Shown here piece by piece: positions 23,115 to 35,200 of a stretch of DNA of 64,000 bases. Position 1 is the stretch's first letter. Every line of letters begins with the position of its first letter. Under the pieces are notes generated by a model. That model was not told where the DNA came from, did not search any database, and worked only from the letters and a program-made list of their open reading frames with translations. This DNA comes from Pholis gunnellus. Its lineage: Eukaryota > Chordata > Actinopteri > Perciformes > Pholidae. A program made the position numbers and the translations under genes. The stretch is from contig OU342808.1 of NCBI GenBank assembly GCA_910591455.2, positions 21,249,214 through 21,313,213 of the forward strand, in the 5' to 3' direction.

Positions 23115-23804
23115 TGTGTTGGGGATTTCACCTCGGGCAAAAAGTCCACTGTATAATCTGACTCCAAAAGACTACACCTACAGAAGGACCCCGCGCAGAT
23201 CGTTTTAATTGGAATTACTTTGATGAACAACAGATGACAGACGATCTAAAAGTATTAACAATTTATTAAGTCAAGCATCAGAACATATAATGCATAGATT
23301 TTTGGTTTCACAGAACACCAGAATTGATTAAGTATTCCTAGCAACAGACAAAGTCAGGGCTCAGAATACATATCTCTCGTCTCGGTGTTTGTGAGCCCTG
23401 TTCTAACATTTCCTTCTTCCCTTATACTCTCCAATGAGCATTTGACCTTGTCCAGCACACGGATGCATCATGCTCGCTCGCACACGCACACGCCAGGGTT
23501 GGAGCCTGTGTGTGGGAGTCCTCCTGCTGTGGGAGTGCTGTCTGCTGAGGGAATTCTCATGGTGTCGGTCCTGCGTCAATTTGTTGCTACACAACGGACT
23601 TACCCGTTTCACAACACAACTAGTTATAAGTTTAAGCTAAACCACCTGTGAGTCAGAGCTTCTTCTTTGTACGCCGAGCGCAAGAGTGCCTCGCCCGGAG
23701 CGCTTGAAACCTTTGCTCAATGACCACGCAACACTATTGCAATTGAGCACATACATCATTTTTATAAGTTCAATGCCTCTATATATTGTTAGCATATTTC
23801 TACA
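23115..23804 (-). mobile_element. solo LTR, about 690 bp, copy beside ZNF-4
   Basis: It interrupts the TTCTTGTGAGTTTTGAGC sequence that is intact at ZNF-3. It runs from TGTGTTGGGG to TTTCTACA and is flanked by TGTG on both sides, a probable 4-bp target-site duplication. On the minus strand it begins TGTAGAAAT, carries TTAATAAATTG about 145 bp before its end and closes with AATCCCCAACA. The same insertion sits at the same site beside ZNF-5, so it predates that duplication. No internal genes are present. Confidence 0.75.
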
Positions 23805-23936
23805 TGTGTTTTGAGCATTAAGCACTAGAATAGTCTCCCACATATTTGACAAATACAAGGCTACTTGTCTGTTGTTTTCATCCCTTATATGACACGTTAA
23901 AATACTTTTCCTTGCAGATTTTGCAAAATTACAGCT

Positions 23937-26900
23937 TTAAACCGTTGTGTGGATTCTCATGTGGGCTGTCAAGTTACCATTTTGTCTGAAATCTTTCCCA
24001 CATATTTTGCAAGAATATAGTTTCTCCCCAGTATGGATTGTTGTATGAGTGTTCAGTGAGGATGTCTGACTGAATCTTTTCCCACATGTTTTGCAAACAA
24101 AGGGCTTCTCACCTGTGTGTGTTCTCATGTGAACCATCAAGTGATTACTGCATCGAAAATCTTTTCCACATGTTTTGCAAGGATACAGCTTCTCACCTGT
24201 GTGTGTTCTCATGTGGACCAACATGTCACCTCTGATTCTGAACTCTTGTCCACATGTTTTGCAAGAATACGGCTTCACATCTGTGTGTGTTCTCATGTGT
24301 ACCATTAAGCCACTACTTCGTCCAAAATCTTTTCCACATGTTTTGCAAGAATACGGCTTCTCACCTGTGTGTGTTCTCATGTGGACAATCAAGTGACTAC
24401 TACTTCGAAAATCTTTTCCACATGTTTTGCAAGAATACGGCTTCTCACCTGTGTGTGTTCTCATGTGGACCATCATGGCATATCTGATTCTGAACTCTCG
24501 TCCACATGTTTTGCAAGAATACGGCTTCTTATCTGTGTGTGTTCTCATGTGAACCAACATGGAACCCCTGATTCTGAACTCTTGTCCACATGTTTTGCAA
24601 GAATACGGCTTCTCATCTGTGTGTGTTCTCATGTGTACCATCAAGCTACTACTTTGTCGAAAATCTTTTCCACATGTTTTGCAAGAATACGGCTTCTCAC
24701 CTGTGTGTGTTCTCATGTGGATAATCAAGTGACTACTACGTCCAAAATCTTTTCCACACGTTTTGCAAGAATATGGCTTCTCACCTGTGTGTGTTCTCAT
24801 GTGTACCATCAAGTCATTACTTTGTCGAAAACCTTTTCCACATGTTTTGCAAGAATACGGCTTTTCACCTGTGTGTGTTCTCATGTGGGCCATCAAGTGA
24901 CTACTATATTGAAAATCTTTTCCACATGTTTTACAAGAATGCGGCTTGTCACTTGTGTGGATTTTTATATGAGCCTTCAATGAGGATATCTTACTGAATC
25001 TTTTCTCACAGAAGCTGCAAGAATGTGACTTCTCATCTGAGTGGGTTCTCAGGTGTTTGTCGAAATGTGACCTGAACTTGAAAGCTTCTCCACACGTGTG
25101 ACATTGGAAAAGTGATTTACCTGTTTGAGGATCACTGCAAGTCCTTGACAAGTTGTTAATATTGTTACAGTGACTTCTGTTTTCGTGATGTCTTTTCTTT
25201 GGTTCTGGCTCTGAATCGCTAGTTGATTCTGAGTCTTCATGCTCGCTTCCTTTCTGATCTTGGCGCTCTGCTACATGAGAGTTGTTGGAGAGGAGCTGGT
25301 GGTCTCTTGTTGGTTCTGGTTCAGTGTGGTTACTTTCCTCATAAGAAGGAGTCAACATGAAGGTCTCAGTCTCCTGCTTCACTTCAAGCTGCTCTCGCTC
25401 CTGACTGGTGCAGGGTTCCTCCTGTTCCTCTTTGATCTGTGGAGGATCTGGGTCCTCTTGGTCCAGACTGGAGTTCCTCTCCTGAATACAGAGCTGCTGG
25501 TCAGAGAGAAGCTCCTCCTCCTTACAGACATGTTGCTGTGGGAGCTCTGGAGGGACAGAGAGCAACATAAATAGGATACGACTGCGATGGTGAAGGAAAA
25601 ATGCAAACAGTGCATTCACATGAAATCAGGCATACAGCACACCGGATATCATGGCAGTTGTTGTAGAATATTTCTATGTTAATCGGGAGAAGAGAGTGTT
25701 ATCCGCAAATCAAAATAATGAACGTCTTCAAATCATTCAACGTTGTCTTTGTTCCATTTAATTCTATTGCAAGAGGGAAATACTCAACACAGCTCTTCAA
25801 GCAGAGTCCGTGTTTGCAGCATTCTCAACATGAGTTCAAATCTTCACAAACCTTATAGTAAAGCAAAAAGCAGTCCCCGCCTCTAGATAATTCAAAGATG
25901 TCTTACACTGGCTTTTCATTCTTCCATGATCTCATGCCAGATACATTCACGAGAACCTAAACATTTCCATATTAGGAAGAAACCACAGTGTGAATCCTTT
26001 CTCACCTTCCTGGGTCTGAATGTATAGCCCGCTGAAGTAAACGGAACACTCAGTAACTGTTCTGGCAGGAAACCTATGTTTAGACAAAGCTATCCGTTTC
26101 TAACTCTGTTATTCTAAGCCGTACAGTGTTTCATTATATATTTTGCCATTACAGTGGACGAGGACAGGACGGTAACATTTGGTGAACCCAGAAGAGAATA
26201 CCGGTGTTACGGTTTTACCAGGGACCATGTTAACTAGCGACCTTCAGCCGAATGCGTCTGTTGTCATAGCTACGGCAGCTGTTAAAAACGAGAAAGAGAA
26301 GCTGTCCTCGTGAATGCCGCATTGTTTAGTTTTGCAATACAGTGTCAAACCTTCTCATTGACAGTCTATGGTCAAAACATACCGGATTCCACGTTGGAGC
26401 GTCTTTTGAGGAAACTGGTCCACTCGAGTTTGAAACGTTGCTTGCTTGTTGCTTATGTGTTGAAACAGGAAGGGAGCAAATTCCCCTTCCTTTGAAATAA
26501 TAAAGTTGGTTTAAAAACAAACAAACTGCCTGTTTTGTGGAAACATGTGTTGCGTAGAAGAACTCTGTAGCACAGTTAAAAAAAGGTATATACGGGATTC
26601 AAACTCATATCATTGAGTGGAAAAATATTTGGCAGGCAGAGGCAGTGCCATCACGCCACGATGGGAACAACATATTTGTTGGAAGCATACATAGAAATCT
26701 AAAGCACAGTTAACAGTCGCTCCTAAGAGCAGGGGTAACCAGATCAACTTGTGACCGCAGAGGGAACCCAGATTAACTTGTGACTGCACTGCTCGTTTAC
26801 CATGCAGCATTTTGAAGTGTACCGCGGAGTACTTTTGAATACAGCTGGTTTCCAAAAAAAAGACAATCACATTCAATTTGTCAAAAAGTTTAACATGGAT

Positions 26901-29273
26901 TAGATTATTTTCAATTGCAAGCTGGATACAGAGTCAAGATATCAAATCTTCATTGGTAACTCTTGTGGTAAAGTTTTACCATGGGCATTGTCGTAGAATA
27001 TTTCTATGTTAATCGGCAGACGAGAGTGTTATTCGAAAATCAAAATAATATAAGTCTTCAAATCATTCAAAGTTGTCCTGTTCCATTTATTCTCTTGCAA
27101 GAGGGAGAATCCCCAACACAGCTCTTCACACAGAGTCTGCTGGGAGCATTCTTCAACATCAGTTCAAATCTTCACATACTATATCCTAAAGCAGAAACAG
27201 TCTCCGCCTTTAGATAGGTCAAGGATGTCTTATGCTGGCTTATCTAATCTTCCATTTTCCCTTGATCTCATTGTCAGATACATTTACGTGACCCTAAACA
27301 TCCCCAGAATAGGAAGAACCCCCAGTGTGACCCCTTGCTCACCTTCCTGTGTCTGTCTTTATGGCCCTCTAAAATAAAACAGTCACTCTCAGTATATGGT
27401 CTGGTCGTAAACTATGTTTACACAGAGCTAAATGTCTCTAACTGTTCTTCGAAGCCGTAAAATGTTTCTAAACCATTTCATGATACTGATATATATTTTT
27501 TACCATTACAGCATCGCCCACAACTTCGTCCACAGCGAAGTCAATGCTGCCTCCCTTAAATAGCAGCTCGGCTACCTTAAATAACAGGTTAGTGTTATAC
27601 GTGTCCTTTTGACAGTTTTTAAATGCCTAGTAGAGTTCATAATCTTACTTTGCATACCAGCACTCCACAGGACGTGGAATCCTGCTGAAGAGGATGTGAG
27701 ACAGTGTCACACATCCATCCCGATACGTTCACATTTTTCTTCCGCATGAATGCCCGAAAGCAAAAATCAATTTGTACCTAACTCAATGCGGGCGATGCCC
27801 ATGGTAAAACTTTAACACAAGAGTTACCAATGAAGATTTGATATCTAGACTCTGTGTCCAGCTTGCAATTGAAAATAATCTAATCCATGTTAAACTTTTT
27901 GACAAATTGAATGAGATTATGTCTTTTTTTACTGATTAAAGTCAAATGAACTCAACTTGATATCTCTGTGTTCTTGGCTGGTTAAATTCATCATTTTATG
28001 GCATTGCCATTTATGGTTTGCTCTGATGCGTTATTGTCCACATTGTGTATTTTCAACTCATGACAACATCACAAACGTTTGCCTTATTAATTTGCAGCGC
28101 TACAAAGATTTGTTTCGGAAACCAGCTGTATTCAAAAGTACTCCGCGGTACACTTCAAAATGCTGCATGGTAAACGAGCAGTGTAGTCACAAGTTAATCT
28201 GGTTACCCCTGCTCTTAGGAGCGACTGCTGACTGTTTTAGATTTCTATGTATGCCTCCAACAAATACGTCATTCCCATCATGTCGTGACGGCACTGTCTC
28301 TGTCTGCCAATTATTTTTCCACTCAGTGATATGAGTTTGAATCCCGTATATACCTTTGTATTTATTTTTTTAACTGTGCTACAGAGTTCTTCTACGCAAC
28401 ATGTTTCCACAAAACAGGCTCCAAAGACGATTATGTGTTTGGTTGTTTTTAAACCAACTTTATTATTTCAAAAGGAAGGGGAATTTGCTCCCTTCGTGTT
28501 TCAACACATAAGCAACAAGCAAGCAACGTTTCAAACTCGAGTGGACCAGTTTCCTCAAAAGATGCTCCAACGTGGAATCCGGTATGTTTTGACCACAGAC
28601 TGTAAATGAGAAGGTTTGACACTGTATTGTCAAACTAAACAATGCGGCATTCACGATGACAGCTACGTGTTCTCTTCTTGTTTTTAACAGCTGCCGTAGC
28701 TATGACAACAGACGCATTCGGCTGAAGGTCGCCAGTTAACAGGGTCCCTGGTTAAACCGTAACACCGGCATCTGTTTTGGATTAAATAGAATTTGCAACC
28801 GAATGTTACGTAGCTCCCTCACACCGGAGATAGTTGCTTAAGTTTGCAAAAGATTATTAAGAGAAAGCACATTTTTAGCTATATAACACTACAGTCTGTG
28901 AATAATTAAATAGAACAGTAGTCACAAAATAGTTGTATCAAATATCTTATTCCATCATGACAGAAAGATCTGATTTGCTGTCTACCATCTGACTGAATCC
29001 ACGTGAATGCAGCATCGATGAATACCAGTACACATTTAAACAATTTAGATTAAGTGGCATTCCTCTGTTTAGTGGTATTAAAATGATGAAGTTGTACTCA
29101 CCTATCCTGTGTAACTTTATTACAGGTTTCCAAACGATATCCAACAGTTTGCTCTGACGGTCGATCTCTTCCTTGTACTCGAAGATAGTTTTCTCAAAAA
29201 CTCCAAATATTTCTTCAGCAGCAGCAGATAGTCGCTCGTTGACAAACTCTCTCAAATACTCAACTGAAGACAT
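23937..29273 (-). CDS. ZNF-4: fish-type N-terminal domain plus 14 C2H2 fingers
   Basis: Exon 1 is 29273-29102 and exon 2 is 25546-23937, giving 593 residues, the same length as ZNF-3. The intron is about 3.55 kb, enlarged by LTR-like blocks and a long inverted repeat. N-terminal domain and linker are near-identical to ZNF-3, with IKEE and VKQE motifs. Finger order differs: 4 (RQSNDL), 5 (GRSSHL), 6 (RQSSSL), 7 (RIRGSM), 8 (RIRYAM), 9 (RSSSHL) and 10 (GRSSGL). The two sisters have therefore exchanged or converted internal fingers while keeping the outer ones. Linkers TDEKPY, TDKKPY and TDVKPY replace TGEKPY in three places, which may weaken cooperative DNA binding there. Confidence 0.9.
25659..26153. 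mobile_element. LTR-like block in the ZNF-4 intron
   Basis: This 495-bp segment, TGTTGTAGAATATTTC to GCCATTACA, is a diverged direct repeat of the solo LTR at 26989-27510 and of 33666-34138. It has TG...CA ends, but I see no target-site duplication. Beyond its right edge comes TTTGGTGAACCCAG, which is vaguely like a primer-binding site. It may be one LTR of a formerly longer element. Confidence 0.55.
26195..28770. repeat. long inverted repeat in the ZNF-4 intron
   Basis: The left arm (26195-26984) is the reverse complement of most of the right arm (about 27795-28770). For example CCTTCAGCCGAATGCGTCTG near 26240 pairs with CAGACGCATTCGGCTGAAGG near 28710. The right arm carries about 190 bp extra (about 27930-28120). 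A solo LTR and a short spacer separate the arms. Transcribed as intron, it could fold into dsRNA of several hundred base pairs. Confidence 0.85.
26989..27510. mobile_element. solo LTR, 522 bp, inserted in the inverted repeat
   Basis: TGTCGTAGAATA to CCATTACA is flanked by GCAT (26985-26988 and 27511-27514). The paralogous sites in the ZNF-3 and ZNF-5 introns read GGGCATC without interruption, so the insertion is specific to ZNF-4. On the minus strand it contains TTGCAAGAGAATAAATGG, resembling TTGCAAGAATAAATGG of the LTR at 8933-9403. Related families are likely. Confidence 0.8.
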
Positions 29274-29379
29274 TGTTGTTTACTCTCAAATGGAATAATT
29301 ACCTCCGCAATGACTACGATATCGTTTACCAGCCAACTCCAAACGTGCGAGCAGCGAACGCTGCAAGCGGCTGTGTTGC

Positions 29380-29416
29380 TTACTTCCGCTGGATGTCACG
29401 CTTTAAAGTTCCGACT
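29380..29416 (-). promoter_or_regulatory. ZNF-family promoter module, ZNF-4
   Basis: TTACTTCCGCTGGATGTCAC and AAGTTCCGACTGTAG lie about 110 bp upstream of the ATG. The sequence is nearly identical to the ZNF-3 module. Confidence 0.6.
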
Positions 29417-30569
29417 GTAGAAGCGAGTTACTTTGTTTCGTTCCGCTTTTTTATTGTTGTGCTCCTTCTTCTCTCAGGTTGAATAGTTTGAATAGTGGAT
29501 AAACTGATAGCAGGTGCATACCTCCGCCTACTGTACGGGAGTTTGAAACACCATATGTATTATATCCTACCCACCAGCCCTGTGTTGTATAAAAAGGAAA
29601 AACGTGAGAAACACGTGAAAGCCTGTAATTCTCACCATCCACCATAAGAGAAAAGTCAAAGCTATGTGCCTATAGATACAAGGACTGCAGGAACATTAAC
29701 TGGTTTGTTGATTGAGTGGAAGTGTTATTTAAATATATTTTATATACAAGTGTTAGATTGTTCTTGCAGATAGTTATGGTGGAGCAATTTCATTTTTACT
29801 AGGTTCACACACTGACACATCATTTAACAAGAGATCATATTTAATGCACTATATATTTTGGTTAATAAAAATCTTAATCAGCAAATAACTATAGCTGTCA
29901 AAGAAATGTAGTGGACTAAAAAGTACAATATTTGCCTGTAAAGTATATGTAACATAAGATGAAAGTAGGCAGAATCAAAGTACAAATACCTTCAAATTGA
30001 TTTTTATTTTGTAATGTTCAATATTTCATGAGTAATTTCCATGAAATCTTAGCCATCTGAGGACAAAACATTGTACATAAATACAGTATTTAGGTAAATG
30101 TAGTTACATTCCACCACAGCTTGTTCAACATGAGGCAGCTCCACTGATCAAACCATCAGCATCGATCAGCTACGGTATTATATCATTAATTTACAATCTA
30201 CAGCCAGTGAGATGAAACATTGAAACACCTCTCACATGGTATAACTCACTCATGAAATAACTATTCTTCACTATGACTACTTTTACTCTTGAGGTCAGTG
30301 AGACACATCTGCAGCCTTGAACAACAGAATATAGGTAAAGCTTTAGACCTCAGTGTGAATCTGGTATTCTTACATAATCACCTCCCAACGCTTTATTGTT
30401 AGAATACATACATGAGATAAAAAAGAGCATTTTGTTGCTCACTTCCCTTTGAGCCCTGATCCTTACTGTTCATTCACTTTTCCTTACTATTGCTGAGGCT
30501 GATTCTTTCACAGCACCATGTAGCACACCATCTACAATTTGTGTTTGTGTGGCTACTTGGCTACAAGGC
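29417..30569. other. intergenic copy of the duplicated block
   Basis: It matches 20463-21893 and 36097-37195 closely but is deleted for the segment corresponding to about 21600-21890: after TTTGTGTTTGTGTG it jumps to GCTACTTGGC. No gene is seen. Confidence 0.5.
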
Positions 30570-30831
30570 TACTTGTCTGTATGCAATCTTTTATGCCTTG
30601 ACAATTGATGCCAATCACAGTATGTCTTCCTGCAGGTCTTGCAGAGTTACAGCTCCTCCCCAGTGTGGGCTCTTCTCATGTGAACCAACATGGAAACTCT
30701 GTGTCTGAACTCTTGTCCACATGTTTTGCAAGAATACGGCTTCTCATCTGTGTGTGTTCTCATGTGTACCATCAAGTTACTACTACGTCCAAAATATTTT
30801 CCACATGTTTTGCAAGAATACGGCTTCTCAT
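30570..30831 (-). pseudogene. truncated ZNF-6-like gene: two fingers left
   Basis: Only fingers CGKYFGRSSNLMVH and CGQEFRHRVSMLVH survive before the stop at 30649-30647. The upstream break, just after CGGCTTCTCATG near 30831, leads into TCAAGTTGAACCAATTAC of the next gene's 3' flank. The breakpoint differs from that of the sister remnant at 21894-22285. Behind the stop the fossil finger CRKTYCDWHQLSRH is kept in frame. Confidence 0.85.
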
Positions 30832-31460
30832 GTCAAGTTGAACCAATTACAAAAAAAACAATACATCATCATATAAAATAAAATGTCATGCTGCAAACAG
30901 AAAAGACAATACTCTAGTTGACAGGATGACAACACAAGTCACCCAGCACCACCAGAGTTAACAACCCACTGATATAATCCATTCTTGTAACAATGTGTAG
31001 GAGGCTTCATATAGAACTGTCAAATACTACTTGAGGTACATGCATCTTGAGTTCTTGTTGAATAATACACTAAAAGTGGACTGACATTCATTGTAACCAA
31101 CAAGATCACACCATTAACAGCAACCACTGTGAAAGTAACACGTTTCCATGCTTTAGATTACAATTGTTTGAAAAAAATAGTTTGCTAAAAGAAATGTCAG
31201 TAATATAGTTGAATAAAGGGATACTTTCGATTAAGATATGGTCATCTCAATGTTATTTCACACATTTTACATTCTTACAGAGACGTAGTTATTGCAAAAG
31301 TGTATTTCATTCAGTTAGTGAACACGTCTCCACGGGAGTTTCAACTTGATGCTTTCTCCTGTTTGTTGATCCTCAGGTGTTTATTTTAACCATGTGATTG
31401 GAGTAACATTATTCCCTCAAGTGCTGCAATTATGTGGCTCCTCATTCCTGAGTTCTTGTG
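30832..31460 (-). other. paralogous 3' flank preceding the LTR beside ZNF-5
   Basis: It is near-identical to 22495-23114. No gene is seen. Confidence 0.5.
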
Positions 31461-32148
31461 TATGTTGGGGATTTCACCTCGGGCAAAAAGTCCACTGTAT
31501 AATCTGACTCCAAAAGACTACACCTACAGAAGGACCCCGCGCAGATCGTTTTAATTGGATTTACTTTGATGAACAACATATGACAGGCAATCTAAAAGTA
31601 TTAACAATTTATTAAGTCAAGCATCAGAACATATAATGCATAGATCTATGGTTTCACAGAACACCAGAATTGATTAAGTTTTCCTAGCAACAGACACAAA
31701 GTCAGGGCTCAGAATACATATCTCTCGTCTCGGTGTTTGTGAGCCCTGTTCTAACATTTCCCTCGTCCCTTATACTCTCCAATGAGCATTTGACCTTGTC
31801 CAGCACAGGGATGCATCATGCTCGCTCGCACTCGCACACGCACACGCCAGGGTCGGAGCCTGTGTGTGGGAGTGCTGTCTGCTGAGGGAATTCTCATGGT
31901 GTCGGTCCTGCGTCCATTTGTTGCTACACAATATCCAACGGACTTACCCATTTCACAACACAACTAGTTATAAGTTTAAGCTAAACCACCTGTGAGTCAG
32001 AGCTTCTTCTTTGTACGCCGAGCGCAAGAGTGCCTCGCCCGGAGCGCTTAAAACCTTTGCTCAATGACCACGCAACACTATTGCAATTGAGCACATACAT
32101 CATTTTTATAAGTTCAATGCCTCTATATATTGTTAGCATATTTCTACA
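31461..32148 (-). mobile_element. solo LTR, about 688 bp, copy beside ZNF-5
   Basis: It has the same insertion point and sequence as 23115-23804. The first dinucleotide has mutated (TATGTTGGGG), and one short internal stretch near 31870 differs by indels. Differences between the two copies record time since the block duplication. Confidence 0.75.
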
Positions 32149-32280
32149 TGTGTTTTGAGCATTAAGCACTAGAATCGTCTCCCACATATTTGACAAATAC
32201 AAGGCTACTTGCCTGTTGTCTTCGTCCCTTATATGACACGTTCAAATACTTTTCCTTGCAGATTTTGCAAAATTACAGCT

Positions 32281-35200
32281 TTAAACCGTTGTGTGGATTC
32301 TCATGTGGACTGTCAAGTTACCATTAAGTCTGAAATCCCTCCCACATATTTTGCAAGAATATAGTTTCTCCCCAGTATGGATTGTTGTATGAGTGTTCAG
32401 TGAGGATGTCTGACTGAATCTTTTCCCACATGTTTTGCAAACAAAGGGCTTCTCACCTGTGTGTGTTCTCATGTGAACCATCAAGTGAGTATTATGTCGA
32501 AAATCTTTTCCACATGTTTTGCAAGGATACAGCTTCTCACCTGTATGTGTTCTCATGTGGACCATCAAGCCATTACTACGTCGAAAATCTTGTCCACATG
32601 TTTTGCAAGAATACGGCTTCTCACCTGTGTGTGTTCTCATGTGTTCTATCAAGCTACTACTACGTCCAAAATCTTTTCCACACGTTTTGCAAAAATGCAG
32701 CTTCTCACCTGTGTGTTTTCTCATGTGTTCTATCAAGCTACTACTACGTCCAAAATCTTTTCCACATGTTTTGCAAGAATACGGCTTCTCACCTGTGTGT
32801 GTTCTCATGTGGACAATCAAGTGACTACTATGTCGAAAATCATTTCCACATGTTTTGCAAGAATACGGCTTCTCACCTGTGTGTGTTCTCATGTGTTCTA
32901 TCAAGCTACTACTACGTCCAAAAACTTTTCCACATGTTTTGCAAGAATGCTGCTTGTTACTTGTGTGGATTTTTATATGAGCCTTCAATGAGGATATCTT
33001 ACTGAATCTTTTCTCACAGAAGCTGCAAGAATGTGACTTCTCATCTGAGTGGGTTCTCAGGTGTTTGTCGAAATGTGACCTGAACTTGAAAGTTTCTCCA
33101 CACGTGTCACATTGGAAAAGTGATTTACCTGTTTGAGGATCACTGCAAGTCTTTGACAAGTTGTTAATATCGTTACAGTGACTTCTGTTTTCGTGATGTC
33201 TTTTCTTTGGTTCTGGCTCTGAATCGCTAGTTGATTCTGAGTCTTCATGCTCGCTTCCTTTCTGATCTTGGCTCTCAGCTACATGATAGTTGTTGGAGAG
33301 GAGCTGGTGGTCTCTTGTTGGTTCTGGTTCAGTGTGGTTACTTTCCTCAGAAGAAGGAGTCAACATGAAGGTCTCAGTCTCCTGCTTCACTTCAAGCTGC
33401 TCTCCTGCCTGACTGGTGCAGGGTTCCTCCTGTTCAAGTTTGATCTGTGGAGGATCTGGGTCCTCTTGGTCCAGACTGGAGTTCCTCTCCTGAATAAAGA
33501 GCTGATGGTCAGAGAGAACCTCCTCCTCCTTACAGACATGTTGCTGTGGGAGCTCTGGAGGGACAGAGAGCAAAATAAATAAGATACGACTGTGATGGTG
33601 AAGGAAAAATGCAAACAGTTCATTCACATGAAACCAGGCATACAGCACACCGGATATCATGACAGTTGCTGTAGAATATTTCTATGTTAATCGGGAGAAG
33701 AGAGTGTTATTCGCGAATCAAAATAATGAAAGTCTTCAAATCATTCAACGTTGTCTTTGTTCCATTTAATTCTCTTGCAAGAGGGAAATACTCAACACAG
33801 CTCTTCAAGCAGAGTCCGTGTTTGCAGCATTCTCAACATGAGTTCAAATCTTCACAAACCTTACAGTAAAGCAAAAAGCAGTCCCCGCCTCTAGATAATT
33901 CAAAGATGTCTTACACTGGCTTTTCATTCTTCCATGATCTCATGCCAGATACATTCACGAGAACCTAAACATTTCCATACTAGGAAGAACCCACAGTGTG
34001 AATCCTTTCTCACCTTCCTGGGTCTGAATGTATAGCCCGCTAAATTAAACAGAACACTCAGTAACTGTTCTGGCAGGAAACCTATGTTTAGACAAAGCTA
34101 TCCTTTTCTAACTGTTATTCTAAGCCGTACTGTGTTTCGTTCGCTTATGTGTTGAAACAGGAAGGGAACAAATTCCCCTTCCTTTGAAATAATAAAGTTG
34201 GTTTAAAAACAAACAAACACATAATCGTCTTTGAAGCCTGATTGTGGAAACGTGTGTTGCGTAGAAGAACTCTGTAGCACAGTTAAAAAAAAGGTATATA
34301 CGGGATTCAATCGCATATCATTGAGTGGAAAAATATTTGGCAGGCAGAGGCAGTGCCATCACGCCACGATGGGAACGAACTATTTGTTGGAGGCATACAT
34401 AGAAATCTAAAGCACAGTTAACAGTCGCTCCTAAGAGCAGGGGTAACCAGATCAACTTGTGACTGCAGAGGGAACCCAGATTAACTTGTGACTGCACTGC
34501 TCGTTTACCATGCAGCATTTTGAAGTGTACCGCGGAGTACTTTTGAATACAGCTGGTTTCCGAAAAAAAAAGACAATCACATTCAATTTGTCAAAAAGTT
34601 TAACATGGATTAGATTATTTTCAATTGCAAGATGGACACAGAGTCAAGATATCAAATATTGATTGGTAACTCTTGTGGTAAAGTTTTACCATGGGCATCG
34701 CCCCCAACTTCGTCCACAGCTAAGTCAATGCTGCCTCCCTTAAATAGCAGCTCAGCTACCCTTCCTGTTTCAACACATAAGCAACAAGCAAGCAACGTTT
34801 CGAACTCGAGTGGACTAGTTTCCTCAAAAGACGCTCCAACGTGGAATCCGGTATGTTTTGACCAGACTGTAAATGAGAAGGTTTGACACTGTATTGCAAA
34901 ACTAAACAATGCGGCATTCACGATGACAGCTACGTGTTCTCTTCTCGTTTTTAACAGCTGCTGTAGCTACGACAAACAACAGACGCATTCGGCTGAAGGT
35001 CGCCAGTTAACAGGGTCCCTGGTTAAACCGTAACACCGGCATCTGTTTTGGATTAAATAGAATTTGCAACCGAATGTTACGTAGCTCCCTCACACCGGAG
35101 ATAGTTGCTAAAGTTTGCAAAAGATTATTAAGAGAAAGCTCATTTTTAGCTATATAACGCTAAAGTCTGTGAATAATTAAATAGAACAGTAGTCACAAAA

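Noticed and set aside
26154..26215. A retroviral primer-binding site next to the LTR-like block (TTTGGTGAACCCAG).
   Set aside because: The match to a tRNA 3' end is weak, the orientation is uncertain and no internal retroviral genes follow.
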